Source of the DNA: Rhodococcus pseudokoreensis
GTDB lineage: Bacteria; Actinomycetota; Actinomycetes; Mycobacteriales; Mycobacteriaceae
Length of the DNA stretch: 64,000 nucleotides
Assembly: GCF_017068395.1 (NCBI RefSeq)
Contig: NZ_CP070619.1
Location: forward strand, 5,518,001 to 5,582,000
Reading direction: 5' to 3'
Part shown: piece after piece, positions 54,455-62,839 of the stretch
How positions within the stretch are numbered: the stretch's first letter is position 1
Layout: every line of letters starts with the position of its first letter
Notes under the pieces: model-generated
The model's database searches: none
Told to the model about the DNA's origin: nothing
The model's input: the letters and a program-made list of their open reading frames with translations, nothing else
Program-made: the position numbers and the translations under genes

Positions 54455-54524
54455 AATATACCATTGGGTTCTCGCTGCGCTTGTCATGCAGCCTATTCTT
54501 CGTCTCATCGAGAGGACCAGTTGA

Positions 54525-55604
54525 ATGCGCTGGGAACTGTCAGAAGAGCAGGAAATGTTCACCGAAGCCCTCGACGGCTGGCTTGGACGGTTCGCCGCTC
54601 CGGCGAATGTCCGCAAGTGGGGTGAATCGGGAGATCCTGCCGAATTCGAGCAAAAATTCGTCGAGGAGGGCTGGTTCTCCGCCGGTCTCGACGAGAAAAT
54701 TGGTGGTCAGGGTGGTGGTCTGCTCGAACTGGCATTGACTGCCGAGACGCTGGGCCGGTACACCGCGCCGTCGAGTGCCTGGACCGCGTCGGTTCTCGCG
54801 GCACCCTTGCTGCCCGTCGACGTCGCCACCGACGTGCTGGCCGGGGGCGGGTTCGCCGCGGTCGCCGTCGACGCGACCCGTCCGTTCGGTTTCACCGACT
54901 CGGTACGCGTCGGCGAGGCCGGGGCACTGACCGGTCGTGTCGCGACGGTGCTCGGCGCCGAACGGGCGAAACTGCTGGTCGTTCCGGCCGCGGACCCCGA
55001 CGGCACCGCCGCTCTGTATCTCGTGCGCGTCGACGACCCTGGCGTCGCCGTCGAACCGCGGCGCCTCCTCGACCCGTCCCGCGCGGCCGCGGACGTCCGG
55101 TTCGACAACGCTGCCGGTCAGCGCCTCGACGTCGACGCGTCCGCCGCGCTCGAGGATGCGGGGCTGCGGGCGGCCGTGCTCGTGGCCGCCGACTCGCTCG
55201 GTGCGATGGACCGCATGCTGCGACTCGCGGTGGATTACAGCAAGCAGCGCCACCAGTTCGGCGTCCCCATTGGGTCGTTCCAGGCCGTGAAGCATGCTGC
55301 GGCAGGCATTCTCGTCTCCGTCGAGGCGGGACGTTCCATCGCCTACTACGCCGCGGCGTCGGTCGATCTCGGCCTCGACGACCGTGCGATCCATGCCGCG
55401 GTCGCCAAGGCGCAGGTGCCGCGCAGTGCGGTGCAGGCGGCCGACAGTGCTCTCGTGATGCACGGTGCCATCGGCTACACGTGGGAACACGACCTGCACC
55501 TGTACTACAAGCGCGCCAAGCTCGACGAGAAGCTGTTCGGCGGACCGGGCGTGTGGAACGAGCGCCTTGCGCAGGATCTGCCGCTCCTGCCTGCCGTCGG
55601 ATGA
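54525..55604 (+). CDS. Acyl-CoA dehydrogenase (short form)
   Basis: A 359-residue acyl-CoA dehydrogenase. The middle domain lacks the usual EPxxGSD motif. The C-terminal part is well kept: YSKQRHQFGVPIGSFQAVKHAAAGILVSVEAGRS and GAIGYTWEHDLHLYYKRAK, where the Glu in TWEHD is the likely base. Such short, half-degenerate forms often pair with a second dehydrogenase as alpha2beta2 complexes in actinobacterial steroid degradation. The neighbour at 55677 could be the partner, though an operator box separates the two genes. Confidence 0.87.
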   Translation: MRWELSEEQEMFTEALDGWLGRFAAPANVRKWGESGDPAEFEQKFVEEGWFSAGLDEKIGGQGGGLLELALTAETLGRYTAPSSAWTASVLAAPLLPVDVATDVLAGGGFAAVAVDATRPFGFTDSVRVGEAGALTGRVATVLGAERAKLLVVPAADPDGTAALYLVRVDDPGVAVEPRRLLDPSRAAADVRFDNAAGQRLDVDASAALEDAGLRAAVLVAADSLGAMDRMLRLAVDYSKQRHQFGVPIGSFQAVKHAAAGILVSVEAGRSIAYYAAASVDLGLDDRAIHAAVAKAQVPRSAVQAADSALVMHGAIGYTWEHDLHLYYKRAKLDEKLFGGPGVWNERLAQDLPLLPAVG

Positions 55605-55620
55605 TCGACCGTTGACTATT

Positions 55621-55631
55621 TGGTCTGTCCT
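55621..55631. promoter_or_regulatory. GntR/FadR-type box upstream of the 55677 operon
   Basis: TGGTCTGTCCT (preceded by TT) is followed by TTTTGTAATATAAG, which may hold the -10. It lies 46 bases before the start at 55677. Confidence 0.6.
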
Positions 55632-55676
55632 TTTGTAATATAAGTCCAAACGGAACCAACGACGACGGGACGTGCT

Positions 55677-56843
55677 GTGGACTTTGATCTGACCGAGGAT
55701 CAGGCGACGATCCGAGATGCGGTGCGAGAGCTCGCGGGCAAGTTCGACGAGCAGTACTGGGTGGAAAAGGACGGCGCGCACGAATTCCCCACCGAGTTCT
55801 ACGACGCGTTCGCCAAGGGCGGCTGGCTGGGCATCACCACGCCGGAGGCCTACGGCGGGCACGGAATGGGCATCACCGAGGCCTCGATTCTGCTGGAGGA
55901 AGTCGCCGCGTCCGGTGCGGGCATGAACGGCGCGAGTTCGATGCACCTGTCGATCTTCGGGATGCACCCGGTGATCGTGCACGGCTCCGAGGAACTCAAG
56001 CAGCGCACGCTCCCGCGGATCGTGGATGGCGACCTGCACGTCTGCTTCGGTGTCACCGAGCCCGGTGCCGGCCTCGACACCACCAAGATCACCACGTTCG
56101 CGCGACGTGAGGGTGACAAGTACATCGTCAACGGCCGTAAGGTCTGGATCTCGAAGGCGATGGAGTCGGAGAAGATCCTGCTTCTCACTCGCACCACGAA
56201 GTTCGAGGACGCGAAGAAGAAGACGGACGGTCTGACACTCTTCCTCACCGACCTGGACCGCTCGAAGATCGACATCCGCCCGATCAAGAAGATGGGGCGT
56301 AACGCGGTCACGTCGAACGAACTGTTCATCGACAACCTCGAGATCCCCGTCGAGGACCGCGTCGGCGAGGAAGGCAAGGGCTTCAGGTACATCCTCGACG
56401 GCCTCAATCCGGAGCGGATGCTCGTCGCCTCGGAGGCCCTCGGCATCGGCCGGGCCGCCCTGCGCCGGGGCGTCCAGTACGCCAACGAACGTGAGGTGTT
56501 CGGCCGCCCCATCGGCATGAATCAGGGGCTGCAGTTCCCGCTCGCCGATTCGCTCGCCCGGCTCGACGCCGCGGAACTCATCCTGCGCAAGGCGACGTGG
56601 CTCTACGACAACGGGAAGCCCTGCGCCCGCGAGGCCAACATGGCCAAATATCTTTGCGCCGACGCCGGTTTCCAGGCCGCGGACCGCGCCCTGCAGACTC
56701 ACGGCGGCATGGGCTACTCGGAGGAGTACCACGTGGCTCGCTACTTCCGTGAAGCCCGCCTGACCAAGATCGCTCCGCTCAGCCAGGAGATGGTTCTCAA
56801 CTACCTCGGCGAGCACGTCCTCGGCCTTCCCAGGAGCTACTGA
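55677..56843 (+). CDS. Acyl-CoA dehydrogenase (possible cyclohexanecarboxyl-CoA dehydrogenase)
   Basis: A 388-residue full-length acyl-CoA dehydrogenase. FGVTEPGAGLDTTKITTFA is the flavin-side motif, ANEREVFGRPIGMNQGLQFPLAD the C-terminal helix, and QTHGGMGYSEEYHVARYFREAR carries the catalytic Glu at the MCAD position. It starts at GTG 55677 with a weak RBS. It is the first gene of a tightly packed operon (overlaps of 1 base with the next three genes). By position it is a candidate AliB-like dehydrogenase acting on cyclohexanecarboxyl-CoA, but a straight-chain role is possible. Confidence 0.9.
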   Translation: MDFDLTEDQATIRDAVRELAGKFDEQYWVEKDGAHEFPTEFYDAFAKGGWLGITTPEAYGGHGMGITEASILLEEVAASGAGMNGASSMHLSIFGMHPVIVHGSEELKQRTLPRIVDGDLHVCFGVTEPGAGLDTTKITTFARREGDKYIVNGRKVWISKAMESEKILLLTRTTKFEDAKKKTDGLTLFLTDLDRSKIDIRPIKKMGRNAVTSNELFIDNLEIPVEDRVGEEGKGFRYILDGLNPERMLVASEALGIGRAALRRGVQYANEREVFGRPIGMNQGLQFPLADSLARLDAAELILRKATWLYDNGKPCAREANMAKYLCADAGFQAADRALQTHGGMGYSEEYHVARYFREARLTKIAPLSQEMVLNYLGEHVLGLPRSY

Positions 56844-57592
56844 TGTTCGAACTCACCGGAAAATCCGCCCTCGTGACCGGGGCCGGCAGCGGCATCGGTG
56901 CCTCGGTCGCGCAGGCCTACGCGCGAGCAGGTGCGGCCGTGCTCGTCACCGACGTCGACGGCGACGCCGCTGCGGCCGTGGCCGCGGAGATCACCGCGGC
57001 GGGCGGTTCGGCGAAATCCGCGGCTCTCGACGTCCGCGACGGCGAGGCGGCCGCCGCGGCGGCGGAACAGGCCGCCGCCCTGAACGACGGCACGCTCAAC
57101 ATCCTGGTCAACAACGCCGGCGCCATCGCACCCGCAATGTTCCCGAACCTCGAAGAAGACGACTTCCGCCGCATCGTCGATATCCATCTCGTCGGCAGTT
57201 TCGTCTGCAGCAAGGCCGTCCTCCCGTACCTGCCCACCGACGGCAGCGGGCGGATCATCAACGTGACCTCCGCGGCCGGCCTGGTGGGCACCATCGGGCA
57301 GGCCAACTACGGTGCCGCGAAGGCGGGCATCATCGGTCTCACGAAGTCGCTGGCGCGTGAACTCGCCAAGAAGCAGGTGACGGTCAACGCGCTCGCGCCG
57401 CTCGCCGCCACCAAGATGACGGAGAACATCCGAAGCAACGAAAAGCTCGCCGCCAAGACGCTGGCGCGGATCCCGCTGGGCCGCTGGGCGGAACCGGACG
57501 AGATCTCGTCCAGCTTCGTGTTCTTCGCGTCCGACGGCGCGGCGTACATCACAGGCCAGGTGCTGCCCGTCGACGGCGGGACGGTGATCTGA
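56843..57592 (+). CDS. SDR family 3-hydroxyacyl-CoA dehydrogenase-like
   Basis: A 249-residue classical SDR with TGAGSGIG (residues 12-19), NNAG, Ser in NVTSAAG and YGAAK all intact; the end reads ITGQVLPVDGG. The start overlaps the preceding stop by one base. Between acyl-CoA dehydrogenase and thiolase genes, it probably oxidises a 3-hydroxyacyl-CoA to the 3-oxo form. Confidence 0.9.
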   Translation: MFELTGKSALVTGAGSGIGASVAQAYARAGAAVLVTDVDGDAAAAVAAEITAAGGSAKSAALDVRDGEAAAAAAEQAAALNDGTLNILVNNAGAIAPAMFPNLEEDDFRRIVDIHLVGSFVCSKAVLPYLPTDGSGRIINVTSAAGLVGTIGQANYGAAKAGIIGLTKSLARELAKKQVTVNALAPLAATKMTENIRSNEKLAAKTLARIPLGRWAEPDEISSSFVFFASDGAAYITGQVLPVDGGTVI

Positions 57593-58785
57593 TGGCTGAG
57601 AAGCGCAACCCCTTCCAGCGTTCCTCCCGCGAGGTGATCATCGCGGAAGCAGCGCGCACCCCCATGGGCAAGTCGCACCCCGACCGCGGCTGGTTCCGCG
57701 ACACCCATCCCAACGACATGCTCGGCGCCGTGTACACGGAACTGATCCGCCGCAGCGGACTGGCTCCGGCGACGGTCGAGGACCTCGTGATCGGGTGCAC
57801 CGCACCGTTCGGCGAGCAGTCCCGCAACATCGGCCGCAACGCCTGGTTGCAGGCCGGCTACCCGCCGGAGGTCCCGGCCGTCGTCCTGGACCGCCGCTGC
57901 GGATCCGCCCAGACGGCCGTCGAGATGGGCGCCGCCCTGGTCGGTTCCGGCACCCACGACGTCGTCGTGGCCGGCGGTGTCGAACACATGGGTCACGTGC
58001 CGATGAACTCACCGGCCAAGATCTCCGAACTGTACGGCGACCCGTGGCCGGAAGCGCTGCGCGACCGGTACGACTTCGTGAACCAGGGCGAGAGTGCCGA
58101 ACTCATCGCGGACCGGTGGGAGATCTCCCGGCAGGAGATGGACGAGTTCGCCGTCCGCTCCCATCGTCTGGCGACCGAGGCCATCGAGGCGGGCTGTTTC
58201 GACGCCGAGATGATCCCCCTCGACCTCGCGGGCGAGACCCGGTCCACCGACCAGACCCTCCGCCCCGGCACGAGCCTCGACAGCCTGGCCGGGCTGAAGA
58301 CGGCGTTCCGGGAGAACGGCCGGATCACGGCGGGCAGTTCGTCGCCGATCTCGGACGGGGCGGCCGGTGTGCTGCTCGCTTCCCGCGAGGCCGTCGACGC
58401 GCACGGACTGCAGGCCCGGGCCCGCATTCTCGATCAGACCACCGTCGGGGTGGACCCGATCATCATGCTGACGGGTCCGATCCCGGCCACCCGGAAGTTG
58501 CTCGACCGCAACGGAATGAGCATGAACGACATCGACCTCTTCGAGGTCAACGAAGCATTCAGCTCGGTCGTCCTGGCCTGGGAGCGGGAACTGAAGCCCG
58601 ACATGGACCGGGTCAACGTCAACGGCGGTGCGATCGCGCTCGGTCACCCCGTCGGTGCGACCGGTGCCCGGCTCATCGCCACCATCGTGGCGGAACTCGA
58701 GCGACGTGACGCCGAAATCGGTTTGGTGACCATGTGCTGCGGCGGCGGCCTGGGAACGGCGACCCTGATCCAGCGGATCGACTGA
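57592..58785 (+). CDS. Acetyl-CoA acyltransferase (thiolase)
   Basis: A 397-residue thiolase. Nucleophile Cys103 is in LDRRCGSAQTA, then NEAFSSVVLAW, GGAIALGHPVGATGARL with the His, and the second Cys in MCCGGGLGT. All catalytic residues of a degradative thiolase are present. It overlaps its neighbours by one base on each side. It would cleave the 3-oxoacyl-CoA formed by the SDR. Confidence 0.93.
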   Translation: MAEKRNPFQRSSREVIIAEAARTPMGKSHPDRGWFRDTHPNDMLGAVYTELIRRSGLAPATVEDLVIGCTAPFGEQSRNIGRNAWLQAGYPPEVPAVVLDRRCGSAQTAVEMGAALVGSGTHDVVVAGGVEHMGHVPMNSPAKISELYGDPWPEALRDRYDFVNQGESAELIADRWEISRQEMDEFAVRSHRLATEAIEAGCFDAEMIPLDLAGETRSTDQTLRPGTSLDSLAGLKTAFRENGRITAGSSSPISDGAAGVLLASREAVDAHGLQARARILDQTTVGVDPIIMLTGPIPATRKLLDRNGMSMNDIDLFEVNEAFSSVVLAWERELKPDMDRVNVNGGAIALGHPVGATGARLIATIVAELERRDAEIGLVTMCCGGGLGTATLIQRID

Positions 58786-60023
58786 TGATCGACCTGACGC
58801 CGCACATCCGGCCCGGCGACGGAATCTGGTGGAGCCAGACGAGTGCGGAACCCACTCCGCTCGTCCACGCCCTGCTCGACCAGGTGTCGTCGATCGGCCC
58901 GGTCCGGGCGTTCGTGGGACTGACCTGGAATCGCCGGTTGACGAGCGAGTTGCCCGACGAACTCTCCGTCGTCTCCTACGGTGGCCTCGGCGAACTGCGC
59001 CGCCTCGCCCGTCTCGAGATCGTGCCCTGCCACTATGGGGCGCTGCCGCGGCTGTTCGCCGAACGGCGGCTCCCATGCGACGTCGGGTTCGTGCAGGTGT
59101 CACCGCCGGACTCGGCCGGGAACTGCTCGCTCGGGGTCGGTGTCGACTACATCGCGGACGCCCTCGACCACACACCGGTTCTCATCGCCGAGATCAACCG
59201 GCGCATGCCCGTCACACTCGGCGCACCACGAATTCCGTTGTCGCGGTTCGCTGCGGTAATGGAAACCGACCGGCCGTTGCTCGACGCGCCGGACCGTGAG
59301 CCGGCCGCGGTGGAATTGGCGATCGCGCGGAACGTCGCCGAACTCGTGGCGGACGGAGACACGATCCAGATCGGCGTCGGGACGCTGCCGTCCGCCGTCC
59401 TCACCGCTCTCGAGGGTCACAAGGACCTCGGGATGCATTCCGGCATGATCTCCGACGGGGCGCTCCGATTGATCGACCGGGGCGTGCTGACCGGGGCGCG
59501 TAAGGAGATCGACCCTGGGCTGCACGTGACGGGCGCCGCGCTCGGAACGGCGGCCTTGTACGACAGGCTTCCGGGTCTTCCGGTGGCCTTCCGTCCGGCG
59601 AGCTACACCCATGCGCCGCAGGTCCTCTCGCAGCTGCGGTCGTTCGTGTCGATCAACTCGGCGATCGAGGTGGATCTGACCGGGCAGGTCGGCGCGGAAC
59701 TGCGCAACACGACCTACGCCGGTGCCGTCGGGGGCCAGGTGGACTTCTCCCGGGCCGCGGCGATGACCGGCGGCCGCTCGATCATCGCGATGCGCGCGGA
59801 TTCGCGTGGGGAGTCGACGATCAAGACTGCTTTGGAATACGGCGCGGTCACCACCGCCCGCGCCGACGTGGATTTCGTGGTCACCGAACACGGTGCCGCG
59901 GCACTGCGCGGGTGTTCCCTTGGGGAGCGTGCGCGGCGCATGATCGCCGTGGCGGCACCCGAGTACCGCGAAAGGCTGGAATTCGATCTCGAGGAGTACG
60001 ACCTTGCGTCCGCAACGGAGTGA
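58785..60023 (+). CDS. Acetyl-CoA hydrolase/CoA-transferase family protein
   Basis: A 412-residue family I CoA-transferase of the acetyl-CoA hydrolase/4-hydroxybutyrate CoA-transferase type. GVGTLPSAVL and SDGAL are the N-terminal domain signatures. The Glu in SINSAIEVDLTGQVGAE is the usual catalytic residue, GGQVDFSRAA follows, and the C-terminal VVTEHGAAALRGCSLGERA is family-typical. The ATG overlaps the thiolase stop. It may recycle CoA or activate an acid within the pathway; the acceptor is unknown. Confidence 0.87.
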   Translation: MIDLTPHIRPGDGIWWSQTSAEPTPLVHALLDQVSSIGPVRAFVGLTWNRRLTSELPDELSVVSYGGLGELRRLARLEIVPCHYGALPRLFAERRLPCDVGFVQVSPPDSAGNCSLGVGVDYIADALDHTPVLIAEINRRMPVTLGAPRIPLSRFAAVMETDRPLLDAPDREPAAVELAIARNVAELVADGDTIQIGVGTLPSAVLTALEGHKDLGMHSGMISDGALRLIDRGVLTGARKEIDPGLHVTGAALGTAALYDRLPGLPVAFRPASYTHAPQVLSQLRSFVSINSAIEVDLTGQVGAELRNTTYAGAVGGQVDFSRAAAMTGGRSIIAMRADSRGESTIKTALEYGAVTTARADVDFVVTEHGAAALRGCSLGERARRMIAVAAPEYRERLEFDLEEYDLASATE

Positions 60024-60042
60024 GGGGAAAGGAGTCAACGCC

Positions 60043-60966
60043 ATGGCACGTCCGCAGCGGGTCCAGATCCGGGAGGTCGGACCGCGTGACGGCTTCCAGA
60101 ACGAACCGGAGCACATCCCGACCGACGACAAGGTGCGGTTGATCAACGCTCTGGGACGGGCGGGGTTCACCCGGATCGAGGTCGCCAGTTTCGTGCGGCC
60201 GGACGTGATCCCCCAACTGGCGGACGGGGTGGAGGTACTCGGTCGCATCGACGTACCCGACGACACCAAACTGATGGTGCTCGTCCCCAACAGCAAGGGG
60301 CTGGACAACGCACTGAAGGTGCGCGACAAGTTCCACGAGGTCGCGATCTTCGTCAGCGCGTCGGAGACCCACAACAAGAAGAACGTCAACCGCACGGTCG
60401 ACGAGACGATGGCCGACAACGACGTCATGGCCAAGCGAATCGTCGCCGAGGGACTCGACTGCGCCGCGGTGATCGCGACGTCGTTCGGTTGCCCGTTCGA
60501 GGGCAAGGTCGACCTGGGACGCGTCCTCGACCTGGCCGAACGGTTCGCCGAGGCCGGCGTCACCGAGATCGGATTCGGCGACACCACGGGCATGTGCAAT
60601 CCGGCGTACGCGTCGGAATTCTTCGCGGCGGCGCTCGACCGGCTGCCCGGCGTCGAGGTGACCGCACACTTCCACAACACGCGTGGCCAGGGCCTCGCCA
60701 ACGCGTACGCTGCACTCGAAGCAGGTTGCGCGAGCTTCGAATCGAGCTTCGGTGAGCTGGGCGGCTGCCCCGTTCCTGCGGGCTCGACGGGCAATATCGC
60801 CACCGAGGATCTGGTGAGCATGTTCCACGAGATGGGCGTCGAGACGGGTCTCGACCTTCCCCGGGTCATCGAGGCCGCGCGCGAAGCTCAGACGGTGCTC
60901 GGCCGCAAGCTCACCAGTCACTCGATCGTCGCGGGCCCCATCGAATGGGCCGCGAGCCCGCGCTGA
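60043..60966 (+). CDS. Hydroxymethylglutaryl-CoA lyase family enzyme
   Basis: A 307-residue TIM-barrel lyase. REVGPRDGFQNE (metal Asp), SASETHNKKNVNRT, the metal His pair in TAHFHNTRGQG and the loop Cys in GGCPVPAGSTGNIATED are all present. AAAGGAG lies 8 bases before the ATG at 60043. The reaction splits a 3-hydroxy-3-methylglutaryl-type CoA ester, typical of leucine or isoprenoid breakdown. In a cyclohexanecarboxylate-like cluster this is unexpected and may point to methyl-branched or terpenoid substrates. Confidence 0.9.
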   Translation: MARPQRVQIREVGPRDGFQNEPEHIPTDDKVRLINALGRAGFTRIEVASFVRPDVIPQLADGVEVLGRIDVPDDTKLMVLVPNSKGLDNALKVRDKFHEVAIFVSASETHNKKNVNRTVDETMADNDVMAKRIVAEGLDCAAVIATSFGCPFEGKVDLGRVLDLAERFAEAGVTEIGFGDTTGMCNPAYASEFFAAALDRLPGVEVTAHFHNTRGQGLANAYAALEAGCASFESSFGELGGCPVPAGSTGNIATEDLVSMFHEMGVETGLDLPRVIEAAREAQTVLGRKLTSHSIVAGPIEWAASPR

Positions 60967-61004
60967 CCGCTTTCCACCACGAACACCACAAGACGGAGAA
61001 GAAC

Positions 61005-61763
61005 ATGAGTAATCGAGTCGCATTCGTAACCGGCGGTGCACAGGGCATCGGCAAGGGCATCTCCGACGCCCTCGGGGCAGCGGGCTTCCGCGTCGCGGTG
61101 GCCGACCTCAACCTGGAGGTCGCCGAGGAGACCGCCGCCGGTATCCGCGACGCCGGCGGCCAGGCGATCGCCGTGCCCGTCGACGTCACCGACACCGCGT
61201 CCGTGCAGGCCGCGGTGAAGCAGGTCGCCGAGCAGTTCGGCCCGGTCGAGATCGTCGTCAACAACGCCGGCTGGGACGACTTCATGCCGTTCCTGAAGAC
61301 CGACGAGGCGTTCTGGGACCGGATCCTCGACATCAACTTCAAGGGCCAGCTTCGGGTCATCCAGGCGACCGTCCCGGGCATGGTCGAGCGCGGCTTCGGC
61401 CGGGTCATCAACATCGGTTCGGACGCCGGCCGCGTCGGCTCGTCGCTCGAGGCCGTCTACTCGGGTGCCAAGGGCGGCGTCATCGCCTTCACCAAGACCC
61501 TCGCCCGTGAAATCGCGACCAAGGGTGTCACCGCGAACACCGTGTGCCCCGGCCCGACCGACACCCCCGCGCTGCGCAAGTTCGCGGACACCTCCGGCCA
61601 GGACGCCGACAAGGTGATCGGCGGCATGACCCGCGCCGTGCCGATGAAGCGGCTCGGTCAGGCGACCGACATCGGTGCCGCGGTGGCGTACTTCGCCTCC
61701 GATGCAGCAGAATTCGTCACCGGACAGACCCTGTCCGTCAGCGGTGGCCTGACGATGTCCTGA
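61005..61763 (+). CDS. badH: BadH-like 2-hydroxycyclohexanecarboxyl-CoA dehydrogenase
   Basis: A 252-residue SDR with TGGAQGIG (residues 9-16), Ser139, Tyr152 and Lys156 intact. It looks remarkably like Rhodopseudomonas BadH as I remember it: NNAGWD.F.PF.KT, VPGMVERGFGRVINIGSDAGRVGSS, VCPGPTDTPAL and SGGLTMS all correspond. BadH oxidises 2-hydroxycyclohexanecarboxyl-CoA to the 2-keto ester. The next gene is BadI-like, which supports the assignment. It follows the HMG-CoA-lyase-like gene by 38 bases and ends at a terminator. Confidence 0.82.
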   Translation: MSNRVAFVTGGAQGIGKGISDALGAAGFRVAVADLNLEVAEETAAGIRDAGGQAIAVPVDVTDTASVQAAVKQVAEQFGPVEIVVNNAGWDDFMPFLKTDEAFWDRILDINFKGQLRVIQATVPGMVERGFGRVINIGSDAGRVGSSLEAVYSGAKGGVIAFTKTLAREIATKGVTANTVCPGPTDTPALRKFADTSGQDADKVIGGMTRAVPMKRLGQATDIGAAVAYFASDAAEFVTGQTLSVSGGLTMS

Positions 61764-61776
61764 TCCACGGCAATTC

Positions 61777-61811
61777 CGAAGGTGCGGCCCGGTCTCCGGG
61801 CCGCACCTTCG
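61777..61811. terminator. Terminator after badH
   Basis: A perfect 16-base stem (CGAAGGTGCGGCCCGG and complement) with TCT loop starts 14 bases past the stop. Its outer bases CGAAGG/CCTTCG match those of the terminator at 53584. Confidence 0.75.
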
Positions 61812-61853
61812 TCGTTGCGGGCTCGGCCGATAACGATCGTTTGCACGTGTGCC

Positions 61854-61859
61854 TATGAT
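61854..61859 (+). promoter_or_regulatory. -10 box of a probably leaderless mRNA
   Basis: TATGAT lies 6 bases before the ATG at 61866, and no Shine-Dalgarno sequence is present. The transcript would start at or within a base of the start codon. Confidence 0.45.
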
Positions 61860-61865
61860 CGAATC

Positions 61866-62723
61866 ATGACGAACAACGGTGATTCAACGGATTTCGTGTC
61901 CTGGACGGCAGTGGGTGAGTTCGAGGACATCCGATACGAGCACAGCGGCGACGGGATCGCGAAGATCACGATCTGTCGGCCGGAGGTGCGCAACGCGTTC
62001 CGTCCGCAGACGCTGATGGAAATCTCCGAGGCGCTGGTCGATGCCCGCGAGGACTCCTCGGTCGGTGTCATCGTGCTGACCGGCGAGGGCCCCGACGCGT
62101 TCTGCTCGGGTGGCGATCAGCGGGTGCGCGGGGATACCGGCTACCTCACCGAACCGGGGAAGTCGGGCAGTGTCGGCCGTTTCCATGTCACCGACCTGCA
62201 GATTCAGATCCGGCGCCTGCCGAAGCCGGTCGTGGCCATGGTCGCCGGCTACGCGATCGGTGGCGGCCACATTCTGCACCTGGTCTGCGACCTGTCCATC
62301 GCCGCGGACAACGCCCGGTTCGGTCAGGTCGGCCCGAAGGTCGGCTCGTTCGACGGTGGCTACGGTGCGGGATTGCTCGCCGAACTCGTCGGGGTGAAGA
62401 AGGCCAAGGAGATCTGGTTCCTGTGCCGTCAGTACGACGCACAGCAGGCGCGTGAGATGGGGCTGGTCAACACCGTCGTCCCGCTCGCCGACCTGGAACG
62501 GGAAACCGTGCAGTGGTGCCGCGAGATGCTCCAGCTGTCGCCGTTCGCGCTGCGGCTCATGAAGGCGAGCTTCAATGCCGCGGAGGACGGGATGGCCGGC
62601 ATTCAGCAGCTCGCCCACGACGCGAATCTGCTGTTCTACTCGACGGAGGAGGCGAAGGAAGGGCGCGAGGCGTACAAGGCGAAGCGGCGCCCCGAGTTCG
62701 AGAAGTTCCCGCGTCGGCCCTGA
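61866..62723 (+). CDS. badI: MenB/BadI-like ring-opening crotonase (2-ketocyclohexanecarboxyl-CoA hydrolase, proposed)
   Basis: A 285-residue crotonase. It shares with dihydroxynaphthoyl-CoA synthase (MenB) and BadI the blocks [53 protein letters not shown] and [22 protein letters not shown]. In sequence it looks at least as close to MenB as to BadI. Next to badH and far from any menaquinone gene, hydrolytic ring opening of 2-ketocyclohexanecarboxyl-CoA to pimeloyl-CoA is the more likely role. It appears to be transcribed as a single-gene, leaderless unit. Confidence 0.8.
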   Translation: MTNNGDSTDFVSWTAVGEFEDIRYEHSGDGIAKITICRPEVRNAFRPQTLMEISEALVDAREDSSVGVIVLTGEGPDAFCSGGDQRVRGDTGYLTEPGKSGSVGRFHVTDLQIQIRRLPKPVVAMVAGYAIGGGHILHLVCDLSIAADNARFGQVGPKVGSFDGGYGAGLLAELVGVKKAKEIWFLCRQYDAQQAREMGLVNTVVPLADLERETVQWCREMLQLSPFALRLMKASFNAAEDGMAGIQQLAHDANLLFYSTEEAKEGREAYKAKRRPEFEKFPRRP

Positions 62724-62733
62724 TCTTCCATTT

Positions 62734-62744
62734 CGGTCCAACAA
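62734..62744. promoter_or_regulatory. GntR/FadR-type box upstream of the crotonase at 62840
   Basis: CGGTCCAACAA, followed by TTAGTATGGTTGG, is a weaker match to the shared motif, about 95 bases before the start codon. Confidence 0.5.
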
Positions 62745-62839
62745 TTAGTATGGTTGGTGCAATACCTCAGGTGAGTGGCACGGTGTGCCCGCGTGCACAT
62801 TGCCACTCACATGGGACTGGACCGAGAAGGATGGTGTGC

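Noticed and set aside
54540..56816. 758-codon minus-strand frame opposite two acyl-CoA dehydrogenases
   Set aside because: Antisense to two clear enzymes; no domain and biased composition.
61866..62723. Calling this gene menB (menaquinone biosynthesis)
   Set aside because: Sequence alone would allow it, but no other men genes are nearby and the neighbours are BadH-like and alicyclic acid genes.
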